NCBI GenBank assembly: GCA_009379725.1
Contig: WHTF01000032.1
Location: forward strand, 1 to 32,771
DNA from: Deltaproteobacteria bacterium
GTDB taxonomy: Bacteria > Desulfobacterota > Binatia > UBA9968
Reading direction: 5' to 3'
DNA: 32,771 nt
Shown here: piece after piece, positions 1-7,600 of the stretch
Layout of the letters: each line of letters starts with the position of its first letter
Position numbering within the stretch: position 1 is the stretch's first letter
Position numbers and translations under genes: made by a program
The notes under the pieces: model-generated
The model's database searches: none
The model's input: only the letters and a program-made list of their open reading frames with translations
Told to the model about the DNA's origin: nothing

Positions 1-32
1 GCAACGGCCGTCGGGTGAACGCCCTGTTAAGC
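1..32 (-). other. Partial integron attC site cut by the window edge
   Basis: Read on the minus strand, the seven bases at 32-26 are GCTTAAC, which fits the attC R'' box consensus RYYYAAC. The stop codon of the DUF429 gene (29-27) lies inside this box, which is typical of cassette genes. The next bases on the minus strand, AGGGCGTTCACCCGACGGCC, resemble the L'' half of known attC sites and also the L'' half of the complete site at 790-850 (shared GCG, TTCA and CCGACG blocks). The L' and R' half would lie left of the window, so the fold cannot be tested here. Confidence 0.6.
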
Positions 33-776
33 TTCTGTTTGCAACTCTGGGGACCGGACCCAGATCCAGCCTTCGCGTTTGGCAACAGCCGCATCGATAG
101 GCATTATGCACAACCCATTTATGAAGTCCGCCCCTGCAAGCACACATACCGCTGCATCAATGGCGTCCGCGCATTGCGCGAACACTGCCACATCCGGCAG
201 CACCATGATCCCAGCCAAAGCACCAAGAAGTGTACCTCTGGCTGACTGCTGCTCCTTCTTCTTGTATGCCTTCGCCGCTATCCCCCGTGAAGTCAGAGTG
301 GCAGCCGGATACACCTCAATGGCCGTCAGGGTTGTGACATCCTTCGCGTTCCATGCCAGCGGGATCGACTTCCCGCTCCTCGTACGTAGCTCCTCCAGCA
401 GGCCAAGCGCCCAATGCGCCGTTCGCGCGATCCGATCCGCCCCGACGTCCAGGGGCTGCTGGTTTACCATGGCCTTGACGATGCGATCTGTGTCGCGCCT
501 GAAGAGCCGATTCGGATCGGCCGGAATCCCAACGCCAGCGGTGTGATCGATCAGCGACTGAGCCAGCGCAACGGGCCATCCCAACGGAGCGTCGATCGCC
601 AATAGCGTCGGGGCCCCGCTCCGGAAGCAACTCAGAATTACATCCGCCGCACGCCCTGCACTTCCTCCACACACCACGACCCTATGGACACTGGTCCTGC
701 CGCTCCCCCAACGGCCGACTGCCACCGCGACGCTTTTGTCGTTTGTGGAGCAGTCAATTCCGATGATGTCGATCAT
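27..776 (-). CDS. DUF429 family protein (predicted RNase H-fold nuclease-like), in an integron cassette
   Basis: This 249-residue protein matches the DUF429 family, which is thought to have a ribonuclease H-like fold; its biochemical role is unsettled. The N-terminus GIDCSTNDKS carries the first acidic residue of the fold on strand 1. LLAIDAPLGWP near residues 58-68 carries the second acidic motif and the DAPLG signature. FRRDTDRIV, ADRIARTAHWALGLLEELR and IEVYPAATL follow in the usual order, so the protein looks complete. The ATG at 776 lies only 13 bases after the R' box of the attC-like site at 790-850, and the stop overlaps the R'' box of a second attC-like site at the window edge. The gene is therefore probably a mobile cassette ORF. 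There is no strong Shine-Dalgarno in the short leader, so expression may depend on an upstream cassette. DUF429 genes also occur outside integrons, so cassette status rests on the flanking sites. Confidence 0.85.
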   Translation of the reverse strand: MIDIIGIDCSTNDKSVAVAVGRWGSGRTSVHRVVVCGGSAGRAADVILSCFRSGAPTLLAIDAPLGWPVALAQSLIDHTAGVGIPADPNRLFRRDTDRIVKAMVNQQPLDVGADRIARTAHWALGLLEELRTRSGKSIPLAWNAKDVTTLTAIEVYPAATLTSRGIAAKAYKKKEQQSARGTLLGALAGIMVLPDVAVFAQCADAIDAAVCVLAGADFINGLCIMPIDAAVAKREGWIWVRSPELQTEA

Positions 777-789
777 ATAACAGCGGTAA

Positions 790-850
790 GCCTAACACGC
801 CGCGCTTCAGCCGCTCGCGTTCCGCGTCGGTCTGAAGCGCTAAGTTAGAC
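790..850 (-). other. attC-like integron recombination site
   Basis: On the minus strand the site begins with R'' GTCTAAC (850-844) and ends with R' GTTAGGC (796-790), which fit RYYYAAC and GTTRRRY. Inside are perfectly complementary 9-base arms, GCGCTTCAG (840-832) and CTGAAGCGC (810-802). After the first arm an unpaired A is followed by CCG, which pairs with CGG before the second arm, so there is one extrahelical base in the L'' arm as in known attC sites. Unpaired spacers of 3 and 5 bases separate the R and L boxes, and the terminal loop can form a further CGCG/CGCG stem. The 61-base length is in the normal attC range. The asymmetry implies cassettes oriented toward lower coordinates. The site would be the attC of the hicB cassette on its right. 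Covariance-model scoring was not possible here. Confidence 0.72.
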
Positions 851-899
851 TAGAATAAAAAATGCAAAGCCTTACACTTTGTCTCTTCCCTGGATCACG

Positions 900-1139
900 T
901 CATTGCACGTCCCTGAGTCGTCCAGAACTGTCCGACGCGCTCCGCATCGAAGTTGGTGCTATACGTGGACGACTGACACCGCGGTATTCCATCCTCCCAT
1001 GAAGCCGAAATGGTAGTGGCTGATTTGGCAAACCACCGGCTACAAAGTGGATCTCACTGTGCGCTAATTCGCGCGGCGCAAGCGATCTACCAACAGGACA
1101 CTGGATCGGTTCTACCACGCGTGCTGGACCCCTGGTCAT
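900..1139 (-). pseudogene. hicA: Possible decayed hicA toxin remnant
   Basis: A gene for a HicA toxin normally follows this class of hicB with an ATGA overlap. Here an ATG at 1139 does overlap the hicB stop, and the reading begins MTRGPAR, close to the usual start of this HicA subclass. The rest of the open frame does not look like HicA. In the neighbouring frame, short pieces such as VLLVDRLRRA and HYHFGFMGGWN resemble the HicA helix and the later FAFHDGEE-like strand, but stop codons interrupt that frame and the GSH catalytic region is missing. This suggests a toxin gene broken by indels and point changes. The resemblance is by eye and from memory of the family; the stretch could also be non-coding DNA. 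Confidence 0.35.
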
Positions 1140-1342
1140 GCGGCCGCAAAGGAAATTGTCACAAGGTCAGGACCATTTTCTCCATGTTCGAGACGGTCCG
1201 CCACGACACGAAGGGTAAGGGCTTGAACTTTTGCCTGGGCCTCTTCGGAGGTGTTTCCATAGGCGAGGGCCCCAGGCAGGTCAATCACTTCTGCGATCCA
1301 CCGGCCGTCTTTCTCTTGCTCTATTTGTAATCGAAACTTCAC
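1136..1342 (-). CDS. hicB: HicB family antitoxin
   Basis: The product is a 68-residue HicB-type antitoxin when started at the GTG at 1342 (MKFRLQIEQ), preceded by AAGG nine bases upstream. A longer in-frame GTG start exists at 1375 but adds residues unlike the family. The partial RNase H-like HicB fold shows as KFRLQIEQEKDGRWIAEV, the PGALAYG turn and the helix TSEEAQAKVQALTLRVVADR. HicB neutralises the mRNA-cleaving HicA toxin and represses its own operon. The region just downstream appears to contain only a degraded hicA, so this would be an orphan antitoxin. Its position behind an attC-like site suggests that it came in as a toxin-antitoxin cassette, a common class of cargo in chromosomal integrons. 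Confidence 0.72.
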   Translation of the reverse strand: MKFRLQIEQEKDGRWIAEVIDLPGALAYGNTSEEAQAKVQALTLRVVADRLEHGENGPDLVTISFAAA

Positions 1343-1426
1343 GTGAACGAACCTTACGCCTTTCCGTAGTAACACTTGAAAAGCATACTAATAATGTCTG
1401 TATACGCTGCGCTCAGCGCGCGCTGC

Positions 1427-1579
1427 TTACGGCTTCGCTTCAAGGATTAAATTAAACGGCGTCTCTGTCGCGCGGCGGAAACGGATGAAGCCGCCGCCAA
1501 GCACGACTTCGCGCAAGCGCGCCTCGCCGGCTTGCGCGCCCAAGGCCGTCCCGACTTCCTGCGACAACGACGTCCGCAA
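1427..1579 (-). pseudogene. C-terminal remnant of a class I SAM-dependent methyltransferase
   Basis: The minus-strand frame ending in a stop at 1427 encodes about 50 residues including SQEVGTALGAQAGEARLREV, then GGFIRFRRATETPFN and a LILEAKP end. I recognise this as the C-terminal tail of a class I methyltransferase group whose members end in GAQAGEARxREV...GFxRFRRAxETPFN. The N-terminal SAM-binding domain is absent: upstream of about 1579 the frame changes to unrelated sequence and then a dispersed intergenic repeat. This is a truncated gene remnant, probably left by a rearrangement or deletion. The family call is from memory of similar proteins. Confidence 0.65.
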
Positions 1580-1659
1580 AGCCCGAAGACGATTTAGAAC
1601 AAGGACGTTTGAACTTAATTGGTAGCGGCGAATCCGACGAGATAACAACATCGGCTCCA

Positions 1660-1800
1660 GACCGCCTTATGACGCAAAGAAAGATTTCTCGCTCCGCTCG
1701 AAATGACAATTCCTTTTTGGTCTGCGGCTTTTGCGGCTTTGCGCAAATAATCGTTCTTCGTGTCCTTCGTGCCTTGGTGGCGAAATGTCTTTACCTCTTT
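1660..1800. repeat. Dispersed intergenic repeat, copy A
   Basis: Bases around 1677-1710 read aagaaagatttctcgctccg followed by ctcgaaatgacaa. They align closely with 21445-21477 in the spacer after the efflux operon. The similarity continues, after a gap, through a tttgcgc-containing part and a ttcgtg-rich part (about 1736-1790 versus 21487-21520). The repeat lies between a truncated methyltransferase remnant and the end of the propeller gene and has no reading frame of its own. Similar ttcgaaatgaca-type intergenic repeats are common in some uncultured bacterial lineages. Confidence 0.6.
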
Positions 1801-1824
1801 GATCTCAGCAAGAAAATATTGTTA

Positions 1825-2901
1825 TCAATTCGCCGCAACCCATCCGGTCAGAATCGACGGCGTATTCGTGAGGATCGGCTCCCACGACTCGCCGCGATCG
1901 CGCGATACATAGAAGGCGCCAAGGCCCCGTTGTTTCGGATCGAAGCCATACCCGCGCGCGCCGTCACCCATGCCGCAGAAGAGAGAATTTGGATCGCCCG
2001 GATGCTGCAATAGCACCCACGGCATGTACGGCATTTCTTTCTCCAATCCCTGGGCCGCAATGCGCCAGTTGTCGCCGCCGTCATCGCTCAATAGAATATG
2101 GCCCTTGGGATCGGCCTTTTCTCTCGACCACACGCCGGGTGATCCTTTGGCGCCGCAAACAACCATGCGCGGCGGCGCTCCGGCGATGAATTCCCATTCA
2201 TGCGAGTAGCTATGGAGTTCGGTGTACGCCCACGGCATACCGTTTTCGACGCGGCGCCAGTGCTTGCCGCAATCGTCACTACGGAAAAATCCTCGCGCAG
2301 AGGAAACATAGTAACGGTCTTTACTGCCCGGATAGTTTTCGATGTAGTGCATATCGACATAGGCGATGCCGTCGCTGCGATCTTCCCAGCTCTTGCCGCC
2401 ATCGCCGCTGTACAAAACGCCGCCATGCTCGAGCAAGACAAAGATCAGATCTCGATTGTCGGGATGAATGAAGACATGACGCACGTGCGGAAACTCGATA
2501 CCGCGCAGACGCGGCGGCACGTCCCATTTTTGTTTCACTTCGTCGGAGAAGTCTAGCATGCTGTCGATGGGCTCGAACTTCGTGCCGCCGTCTTCGCTGC
2601 GGAAAAGCCGAATCGGGCCGATACCCATGTAAACGACTCGTTCGTCGTGCGGATCGATGGTGAAGGTCCGCACGTCCCCTTCCATGATTTTTTTCCAGGT
2701 GCGGCCACCGTCGTCGGTACGATACCCGCCATCGAAGGCCACGGCCGCGAAAACAATTTCCGGCCGCCGCCGGCTACCGGTCAAGTATTCGAGCGTCTTG
2801 CCCTCAAAGAACTCGCCGAGCGTGCTCATCGATGCGCCTTGAGGCTGCATCACTTTCAGCCCGCCGTTATGCGCGATGTAATAGCGTAGTGAATCGGCCA
2901 T
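1825..2901 (-). CDS. Asp-box (BNR/sialidase-type) beta-propeller protein
   Basis: This 358-residue protein has at least six Asp-box motifs of the form S/T-x-D-x-G-x-x-W: TDDGGRTW, SEDGGTKF, SGDGGKSW, SDDCGKHW, SDDGGDNW and SRDRGESW. They are spaced about 40-70 residues apart, which predicts a six- or seven-bladed propeller like exo-sialidases, Vps10/sortilin domains and photosystem-assembly Ycf48-type proteins. No signal peptide is visible, so it is probably cytoplasmic. The Arg triad of true sialidases is not evident, so I would not call it a sialidase. It lies 113 bases downstream of the molybdopterin-subunit gene on the same strand and may be co-transcribed, although a GC-rich hairpin sits between them. 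The start ATG at 2901 is preceded by GGGGG. Function unknown; a binding or assembly role is possible. Confidence 0.85.
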   Translation of the reverse strand: MADSLRYYIAHNGGLKVMQPQGASMSTLGEFFEGKTLEYLTGSRRRPEIVFAAVAFDGGYRTDDGGRTWKKIMEGDVRTFTIDPHDERVVYMGIGPIRLFRSEDGGTKFEPIDSMLDFSDEVKQKWDVPPRLRGIEFPHVRHVFIHPDNRDLIFVLLEHGGVLYSGDGGKSWEDRSDGIAYVDMHYIENYPGSKDRYYVSSARGFFRSDDCGKHWRRVENGMPWAYTELHSYSHEWEFIAGAPPRMVVCGAKGSPGVWSREKADPKGHILLSDDGGDNWRIAAQGLEKEMPYMPWVLLQHPGDPNSLFCGMGDGARGYGFDPKQRGLGAFYVSRDRGESWEPILTNTPSILTGWVAAN

Positions 2902-2953
2902 AGAACCCCCGTAGCAACATTCAGAATCATTGTTGGGGCAACCCTAAGTGGTC

Positions 2954-2968
2954 GCCCGGATGCCGGGC
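2954..2968. other. GC-rich hairpin between the molybdopterin subunit and propeller genes
   Basis: GCCCGG (2954-2959) and CCGGGC (2963-2968) form a perfect 6-bp stem with a 3-base ATG loop. No T tract follows on either strand, so it is not a typical intrinsic terminator. It could stabilise or attenuate the transcript between the two minus-strand genes. Confidence 0.35.
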
Positions 2969-3014
2969 GGGCACATATTGGTCACCCTTACGCACCATGT
3001 CGTTGCAAATTCGT

Positions 3015-5237
3015 TTATGCACCCCGCGCCTTCAGCGCCTCATATACCTTTTCCGCCGTCACCGGCAAATCGGTGATTCTCACGCCGCAAGCATCGGCCA
3101 CTGCATTGGCCACCGCGGCAGCCGTCGGTGTATTGGCCACCTCGCCGATGGCCAGGCTATTGTAGGGTCCGGGACCGTGAGGCACGTTCTCCATGACCGA
3201 AGTCTTGAGCGGCGGGATATCCATGATGTTGGGAATTTTGAATTCGCCGAAATTGGTCGTCAGGATCTTACCGCCATCGAACAATATTTCCTCCTGTAGC
3301 GCGTAACCAAGACCGAACACGACCCCGCCCTCGATTTGCCCCTGATGCATCAGCGGGTTGATTACCTTGCCGGTGGTGTGCGCCGAGACCATTTGCTTCA
3401 GTGTCACCTGTCCCGTCTCCGGATCGACGTGCACCTCGGCGATCTGCGCTGACACCGAGGTATCGTGCGACTTCTCGGCGCTTTTGTAATAACCCTTCAC
3501 GCTCACCGGCGAGCCTTTGGCTTTAACCACCTCGGTAAAACTCATCTTGCGTTTCGATTTGCGGTGAATGACTTTCGAGTCGGCAAGCTCGAGCTCCTCG
3601 GCCGCGACTCCGAGCTTAGCCGCCGCGGCCGCGAGCAGTTCTTGCCGCGCTTTCACGCCGGCCTCGTACGAGGCATTGCCGTACACTCGAGTGGCCCGGC
3701 TGCCGCCGACGCCGCCGTCGCTCGGCACCGTCGAACTGTCGAGCTGCGCCAGTTCGATCTCGTCCGCCGGCACTCCCAGTTCCTGGCCGACGCATTCGAC
3801 GATAATCGTCAGAACGCCGGCGCCCTGATCGACGACCGGGGAAGAGACCTTCACCTTGCCGTCTTCTTCGATCTTGACGAAGACGTTGCCTTCGCCGCCG
3901 CTCGGGCTCCACTCGGAAAAGGCCAGGCCGCGGCCGACATTTTTTGGCTTCGGCTTCTTATAGCCCGATATCTCGATGGCCTTCTCCAACGCTTCCACGC
4001 CTCTAATGTGAGACACGCGGCCGCCGATGGGTGTCTCATCGCCATCGTACATCATGTTTTTACGTTTGAATTCGGCCGGGTCCATGCCGAGCTTGCGCGC
4101 CACGATATCCATCTGGCTCTCGTTGGCGAAAAACCCTTGCGGATCGCCCGGAGCACGCATGTGACCGCAGGGAATTTTATTCGTATAGACCATTCTCTCT
4201 TCGATCAAACAGTTGGCGATCTTGTAAGGCCCCGCGCAAGTCGACGCCCCGATCAGGTAACCCGCCGGCTTCATCGATCCGTAGGCGCCGCTGTCGAAGT
4301 TGAAATCGAGATGATGCGCGACGATGGCGCCATCTTTTTTCACGCCGGTCTTGACCTTGATGATCGACGCGTGGCGCGGGTTGCCGGCAGTGAGCTCTTC
4401 ACCGTAGTCCATGACCATCTTGACCGGCCGGCCACTCCTCAGCGACAGAAAATAGGCGACGGGAATATCCATGAAACCGCCCTTGCCGCCGAAGTCGCCG
4501 CCAATATGCATCGGATGAAACACCAGCTTTTCTTTATCGACACCGGTGCAATTGGCAAGCTGGTTGCGCACTGCGAACGGGGTTTTGCTGCAAGACCAAA
4601 CTTCCGCGCCGCCGGCCGGTTCGGCCTTAACCACACATGCATGCGGCTCGAGATAGGACTGGTGCGTGACCTGAGTCGTGAAAGTGTTTTCGACGATCAG
4701 ATCGGCCTCTTTAAAGCCGGCTTCGATGTCGCCCTTGCCCCATTTGAGATAGGCGAAGACGTTGCTGACTTTTTCAAGCGGAACCGGCAGGCCTCTGTAC
4801 GAAAGCAAATCAGGATGCAGGATCGGCGCATCGTCTCCGATCGCCGCCAGCGGATCGAGCACAGGTTCCATCTCGTCATATTCGACTTCGATCAAATCCA
4901 GCGCCTGTTCCGCCGCTAATCTGGTTTCCGCCGCGACGGCGGCGACTTTTTCGCCAATGAATCGCACCACACCATCGGCAAGAACCGGATTGTCATAAAT
5001 GCACCGTCCGATTCGAAGCCCCGCCACATCTTGCCCGGTGATAACCGCTTTTACCCCCGGCACCTGGCGTGCTTTATCGCTATGGATACTCTTGATGCGC
5101 CCGTACGCTATTGGACTGCGCAACACCTTGCCCCAGAGTGTTCCCGGTAAATTTACATCCGCGCTATAAAGCGCTCTTCCCGTAACCTTGAGCTCGCCCT
5201 CAACTCGCGGCGTCGGTCTTCCTACCACCTGTGTCAT
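3015..5237 (-). CDS. Xanthine dehydrogenase family, molybdopterin-binding large subunit
   Basis: The 740-residue protein is a complete large subunit of the xanthine dehydrogenase/aldehyde oxidoreductase family, which hydroxylates N-heterocycles or oxidises aldehydes at a Mo-pterin centre. The N-terminal a/b hammerhead domain covers roughly residues 1-130 (GRALYSADVNLPGTLWGKVLR). The Mo-pterin domain contains GGDFGGKGG near 250, MRAPGDPQGF near 365, QGAGV, and GGSRATR. Near the C-terminus SLAIGEVANTPTA keeps the glutamate of the usual KGxGE motif, the presumed catalytic base, though the lysine-glycine part has changed. The start has a strong GGAGG nine bases upstream. No 2Fe-2S or FAD subunit gene lies nearby, so electrons must pass to partners encoded elsewhere or to an unusual acceptor. 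The substrate cannot be predicted from sequence alone. Confidence 0.92.
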   Translation of the reverse strand: MTQVVGRPTPRVEGELKVTGRALYSADVNLPGTLWGKVLRSPIAYGRIKSIHSDKARQVPGVKAVITGQDVAGLRIGRCIYDNPVLADGVVRFIGEKVAAVAAETRLAAEQALDLIEVEYDEMEPVLDPLAAIGDDAPILHPDLLSYRGLPVPLEKVSNVFAYLKWGKGDIEAGFKEADLIVENTFTTQVTHQSYLEPHACVVKAEPAGGAEVWSCSKTPFAVRNQLANCTGVDKEKLVFHPMHIGGDFGGKGGFMDIPVAYFLSLRSGRPVKMVMDYGEELTAGNPRHASIIKVKTGVKKDGAIVAHHLDFNFDSGAYGSMKPAGYLIGASTCAGPYKIANCLIEERMVYTNKIPCGHMRAPGDPQGFFANESQMDIVARKLGMDPAEFKRKNMMYDGDETPIGGRVSHIRGVEALEKAIEISGYKKPKPKNVGRGLAFSEWSPSGGEGNVFVKIEEDGKVKVSSPVVDQGAGVLTIIVECVGQELGVPADEIELAQLDSSTVPSDGGVGGSRATRVYGNASYEAGVKARQELLAAAAAKLGVAAEELELADSKVIHRKSKRKMSFTEVVKAKGSPVSVKGYYKSAEKSHDTSVSAQIAEVHVDPETGQVTLKQMVSAHTTGKVINPLMHQGQIEGGVVFGLGYALQEEILFDGGKILTTNFGEFKIPNIMDIPPLKTSVMENVPHGPGPYNSLAIGEVANTPTAAAVANAVADACGVRITDLPVTAEKVYEALKARGA

Positions 5238-5503
5238 TTCTCTACCTCCAACAAGCTAATTCTTCGCTTCATCAGCCACTTAATCCATCTCCATTTCTAA
5301 ACCGGAACACGCCGCGTTGTCCAGCGATAGGGTGATGCGGTTTGCAATGGCAGAATCAGTAGAATTGGTTTAGATTGGTGCGCAAGTGCGGCCGTGGTCG
5401 CAATACAAGACCAAATCTGGCGGCAGCTCTTCTCTTGCTCGACGCGTGAATTTACAGCGGAACTCATTGCAGCTAATACCGCACCGGAAGGAAAGATCAT
5501 ACG

Positions 5504-7033
5504 ATGTCTACTCGATGTGTCATCAATGTCGACTTGGCCGATGTTTGGGACCAGCGCGGGCGCAAGACGCTGCGCCACACGATTGCCTGGGGCGATGAGA
5601 TCACCGTCATCAATCAGAAAAGCACCCATCTGGAAGTCGAAGTCACGAGCTTCAAGACCGAGTCCGACGGCAGTCTATTGCCGGTAACGCGAAGCGGATT
5701 TATCGAGCCTACTAAAGCATCGCGCATGAAGCCTTCGGACATTGTTGTGCCAAAGGAAGAAAACCAGGTGCTCAAGGTAAACTTCGTCGACGTGCAGCAA
5801 GGAGACGGCAGTGTCATCGAATCTCCGGACGGCAAAATCATCCTGGTCGATGGTGGCGACAATCAACTGTTCGCTCGCTATCTGGCGGCGCGCTTTCGCG
5901 GCACCACGGCAGAGCGGCCAAAACACATCGATTGCATTCTCGTCACCCACGGAGATGCCGACCATTTTTCAGGATTGGTGGAAATTCACAAATCAGAGAC
6001 GCACAAAGACAAGCGTAAACGGCTCTTCATCCATCCTGAACGAGTCTACCACAACGGACTGGTCAAAAGGCCTGGCCAAAAAAATAATAAACCGGTTGCC
6101 GATCGGGATTTGCTTGGGCCGACTAAAAAACGCGGCAAGAAAGTTATTCTAACCGGGCTGGTCGATGATCTTTTACAGTTCGCGGATGAAGAAATGAATC
6201 AACCTTTCCGGGCATGGAAAGCCGCTCTCAAAAGCTACAATACCCGTGGCGCGGTCGCTTTTCGACGGCTTGAATTCGGCGACAGCGAAGCTTTCAGTTT
6301 TTTCAATAACGGCAATTTCCAAATCGACGTTCTCGGCCCTTCGATCACCGACAGCGGCGGCGTGCGCGGCCTAAAATTTCTCGGCGAGCCGCCCAAGGGG
6401 CCCCGCGTGGGCCATGAATCTCTCGAACTGGGAGAAGATGATTTCAAGGGATTGTCCGCGGCACACACGATCAATGGCCACTCGGTGGTATTTCGCTTAT
6501 CCTACGGTGGATTCAGCTATCTTTTTGCCGGCGATTTGAACGATGAAGCCGGCCGATTTCTCGCGCGCGAACACAATCGCGGCGCGCTCAACCTGCGGTC
6601 GGAAGTTTTTAAAGTTCCCCATCACGGCTCAGCCGACTTCTCCGGCGGGTTCTTCCAAGCCGTCTCCCCTGTCGTCAATGTCGTTTCCAGCGGCGATGAA
6701 AACGCGCGTAAAGAATACATTCACCCGCGCGCTACGCTGATGGGGGCCCTGGGCCGCTGGTCCCGTGTCGCCGAGCCGCTCGTGTTCGTCACCGAGCTGG
6801 TGGCGTTCTTTAATGTGGAAGGATGGTCGCGACTCACCGACGCCAAAAAATCAAAAAAGCGCGGCAACTTCTTCGGCTTTAGCCGCTCGGCCTTTGGGAT
6901 CGTCAAAACCCGCACCAATGGCCAGCGCCTGCTGGTCTATACCGACAGCGGCAACGTGAAGCTGAAGGAAGCCTACGCCTACCAGCTCGACGACTCCGGC
7001 GTCCCCATCCCCGCAGAAGTGCGACGGGCATGA
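5504..7033 (+). CDS. Free-standing ComEC-like metallo-beta-lactamase-fold hydrolase
   Basis: The 509-residue protein contains the metallo-beta-lactamase part of ComEC/Rec2-type proteins without the membrane channel. The first strand is VDVQQGDGSVIESPDGK near residue 94, with LVDGGDN following. The metal motif is VTHGDADHFSGL near residue 150 (the HxDxDH form seen in ComEC). Later come SVVFRLSYGGFSYLFAGDL near 330 and VFKVPHHGSAD near 370. No membrane spans or signal peptide are present. The first 90 residues and last 100 are not domains I recognise, and a basic insert (about 165-210) separates two of the metal motifs. The start ATG has GGAAGG upstream. Such soluble ComEC-like proteins are probably nucleases or phosphodiesterases; some lie in defence islands, but nothing adjacent here supports that role. 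It appears monocistronic. Confidence 0.85.
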   Translation: MSTRCVINVDLADVWDQRGRKTLRHTIAWGDEITVINQKSTHLEVEVTSFKTESDGSLLPVTRSGFIEPTKASRMKPSDIVVPKEENQVLKVNFVDVQQGDGSVIESPDGKIILVDGGDNQLFARYLAARFRGTTAERPKHIDCILVTHGDADHFSGLVEIHKSETHKDKRKRLFIHPERVYHNGLVKRPGQKNNKPVADRDLLGPTKKRGKKVILTGLVDDLLQFADEEMNQPFRAWKAALKSYNTRGAVAFRRLEFGDSEAFSFFNNGNFQIDVLGPSITDSGGVRGLKFLGEPPKGPRVGHESLELGEDDFKGLSAAHTINGHSVVFRLSYGGFSYLFAGDLNDEAGRFLAREHNRGALNLRSEVFKVPHHGSADFSGGFFQAVSPVVNVVSSGDENARKEYIHPRATLMGALGRWSRVAEPLVFVTELVAFFNVEGWSRLTDAKKSKKRGNFFGFSRSAFGIVKTRTNGQRLLVYTDSGNVKLKEAYAYQLDDSGVPIPAEVRRA

Positions 7034-7171
7034 GAGTGACTACGTTGACGAATTCCGTAGAGATCAGCACCTTGCTGCCGCACCGGAACATCTCACGGTG
7101 GACGAATTCCCTTAACTGCGCTATAGATGTGCGTAACCACCCTGTTAAAACTTAAAACGTTTCGCTTCATT

Positions 7172-7190
7172 TGACCGTTTCATTCGGTCA
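7172..7190. other. Small inverted repeat in the spacer after the MBL gene
   Basis: TGACCG (7172-7177) and CGGTCA (7185-7190) are perfect complements around a 7-base TTTCATT loop. The site lies about 140 bases after the MBL stop and 93 bases before the ATG at 7283. It could be an operator or a weak terminator; no U tract follows directly. Confidence 0.3.
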
Positions 7191-7282
7191 GGCTTCTGGG
7201 ACCTTTAAGTGCTAATGCAACCACAAACTCCACTTAAAATCTTACTAGGAAATAACGACCGGTTGACAACGTTCGCTTGCAG

Positions 7283-7600
7283 ATGAACAACCCGCGCATG
7301 CCGCGAAAGTTTCTGGCGCTGCTGCTTATCCTATCGTGGATATGCCTTTCCGGCATCGACGTCTTAGAAGATCTTGACCTTGCCGGTCCGGTTGAGCTTT
7401 ATAACTCCGCCGAAAATCCATTTGTCACCCACGGCCAAACCGGCAGGCCCACCCATAATATTGTTGAATCGGCGGGCCACTCGAGATTTCGTTGTTCTAG
7501 CTTCTTGGCGCGCGCCGCGGCGCTATTACTGCCTTGCTCTCCCACACTTTCTCAGAAAACATACAAGCTTCATAAACTGCACCACGTTTTTTTACTCTGA
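7283..7600 (+). CDS. Small hypothetical protein with N-terminal signal/anchor
   Basis: The frame from the ATG at 7283 encodes 105 residues; an internal ATG at 7298 (MPRKFLALLLILSWICLSG) would start directly at a hydrophobic segment typical of a signal peptide or membrane anchor. The acidic stretch VLEDLDL follows, then a Ser/Pro/Gly-rich middle and a C-terminal THNIVESAGH to KLHKLHHVFLL part rich in His and Lys. I do not recognise a named domain. The N-terminal hydrophobic segment and lack of other long frames on either strand favour a real gene. No convincing ribosome site lies close to either start, so confidence is moderate. It sits alone between the MBL gene and the HlyC/CorC gene. Confidence 0.5.
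   Translation: MNNPRMPRKFLALLLILSWICLSGIDVLEDLDLAGPVELYNSAENPFVTHGQTGRPTHNIVESAGHSRFRCSSFLARAAALLLPCSPTLSQKTYKLHKLHHVFLL

Noticed and set aside
3465-4919. 484-residue plus-strand open frame opposite the molybdopterin subunit
   Set aside because: It is the antisense shadow of the well-supported minus-strand gene and shows Arg/His-rich, motif-free composition.
7263-7268. Perfect TTGACA -35 box before the small hypothetical gene
   Set aside because: No -10-like sequence lies 16-18 bases downstream; the match is probably by chance.
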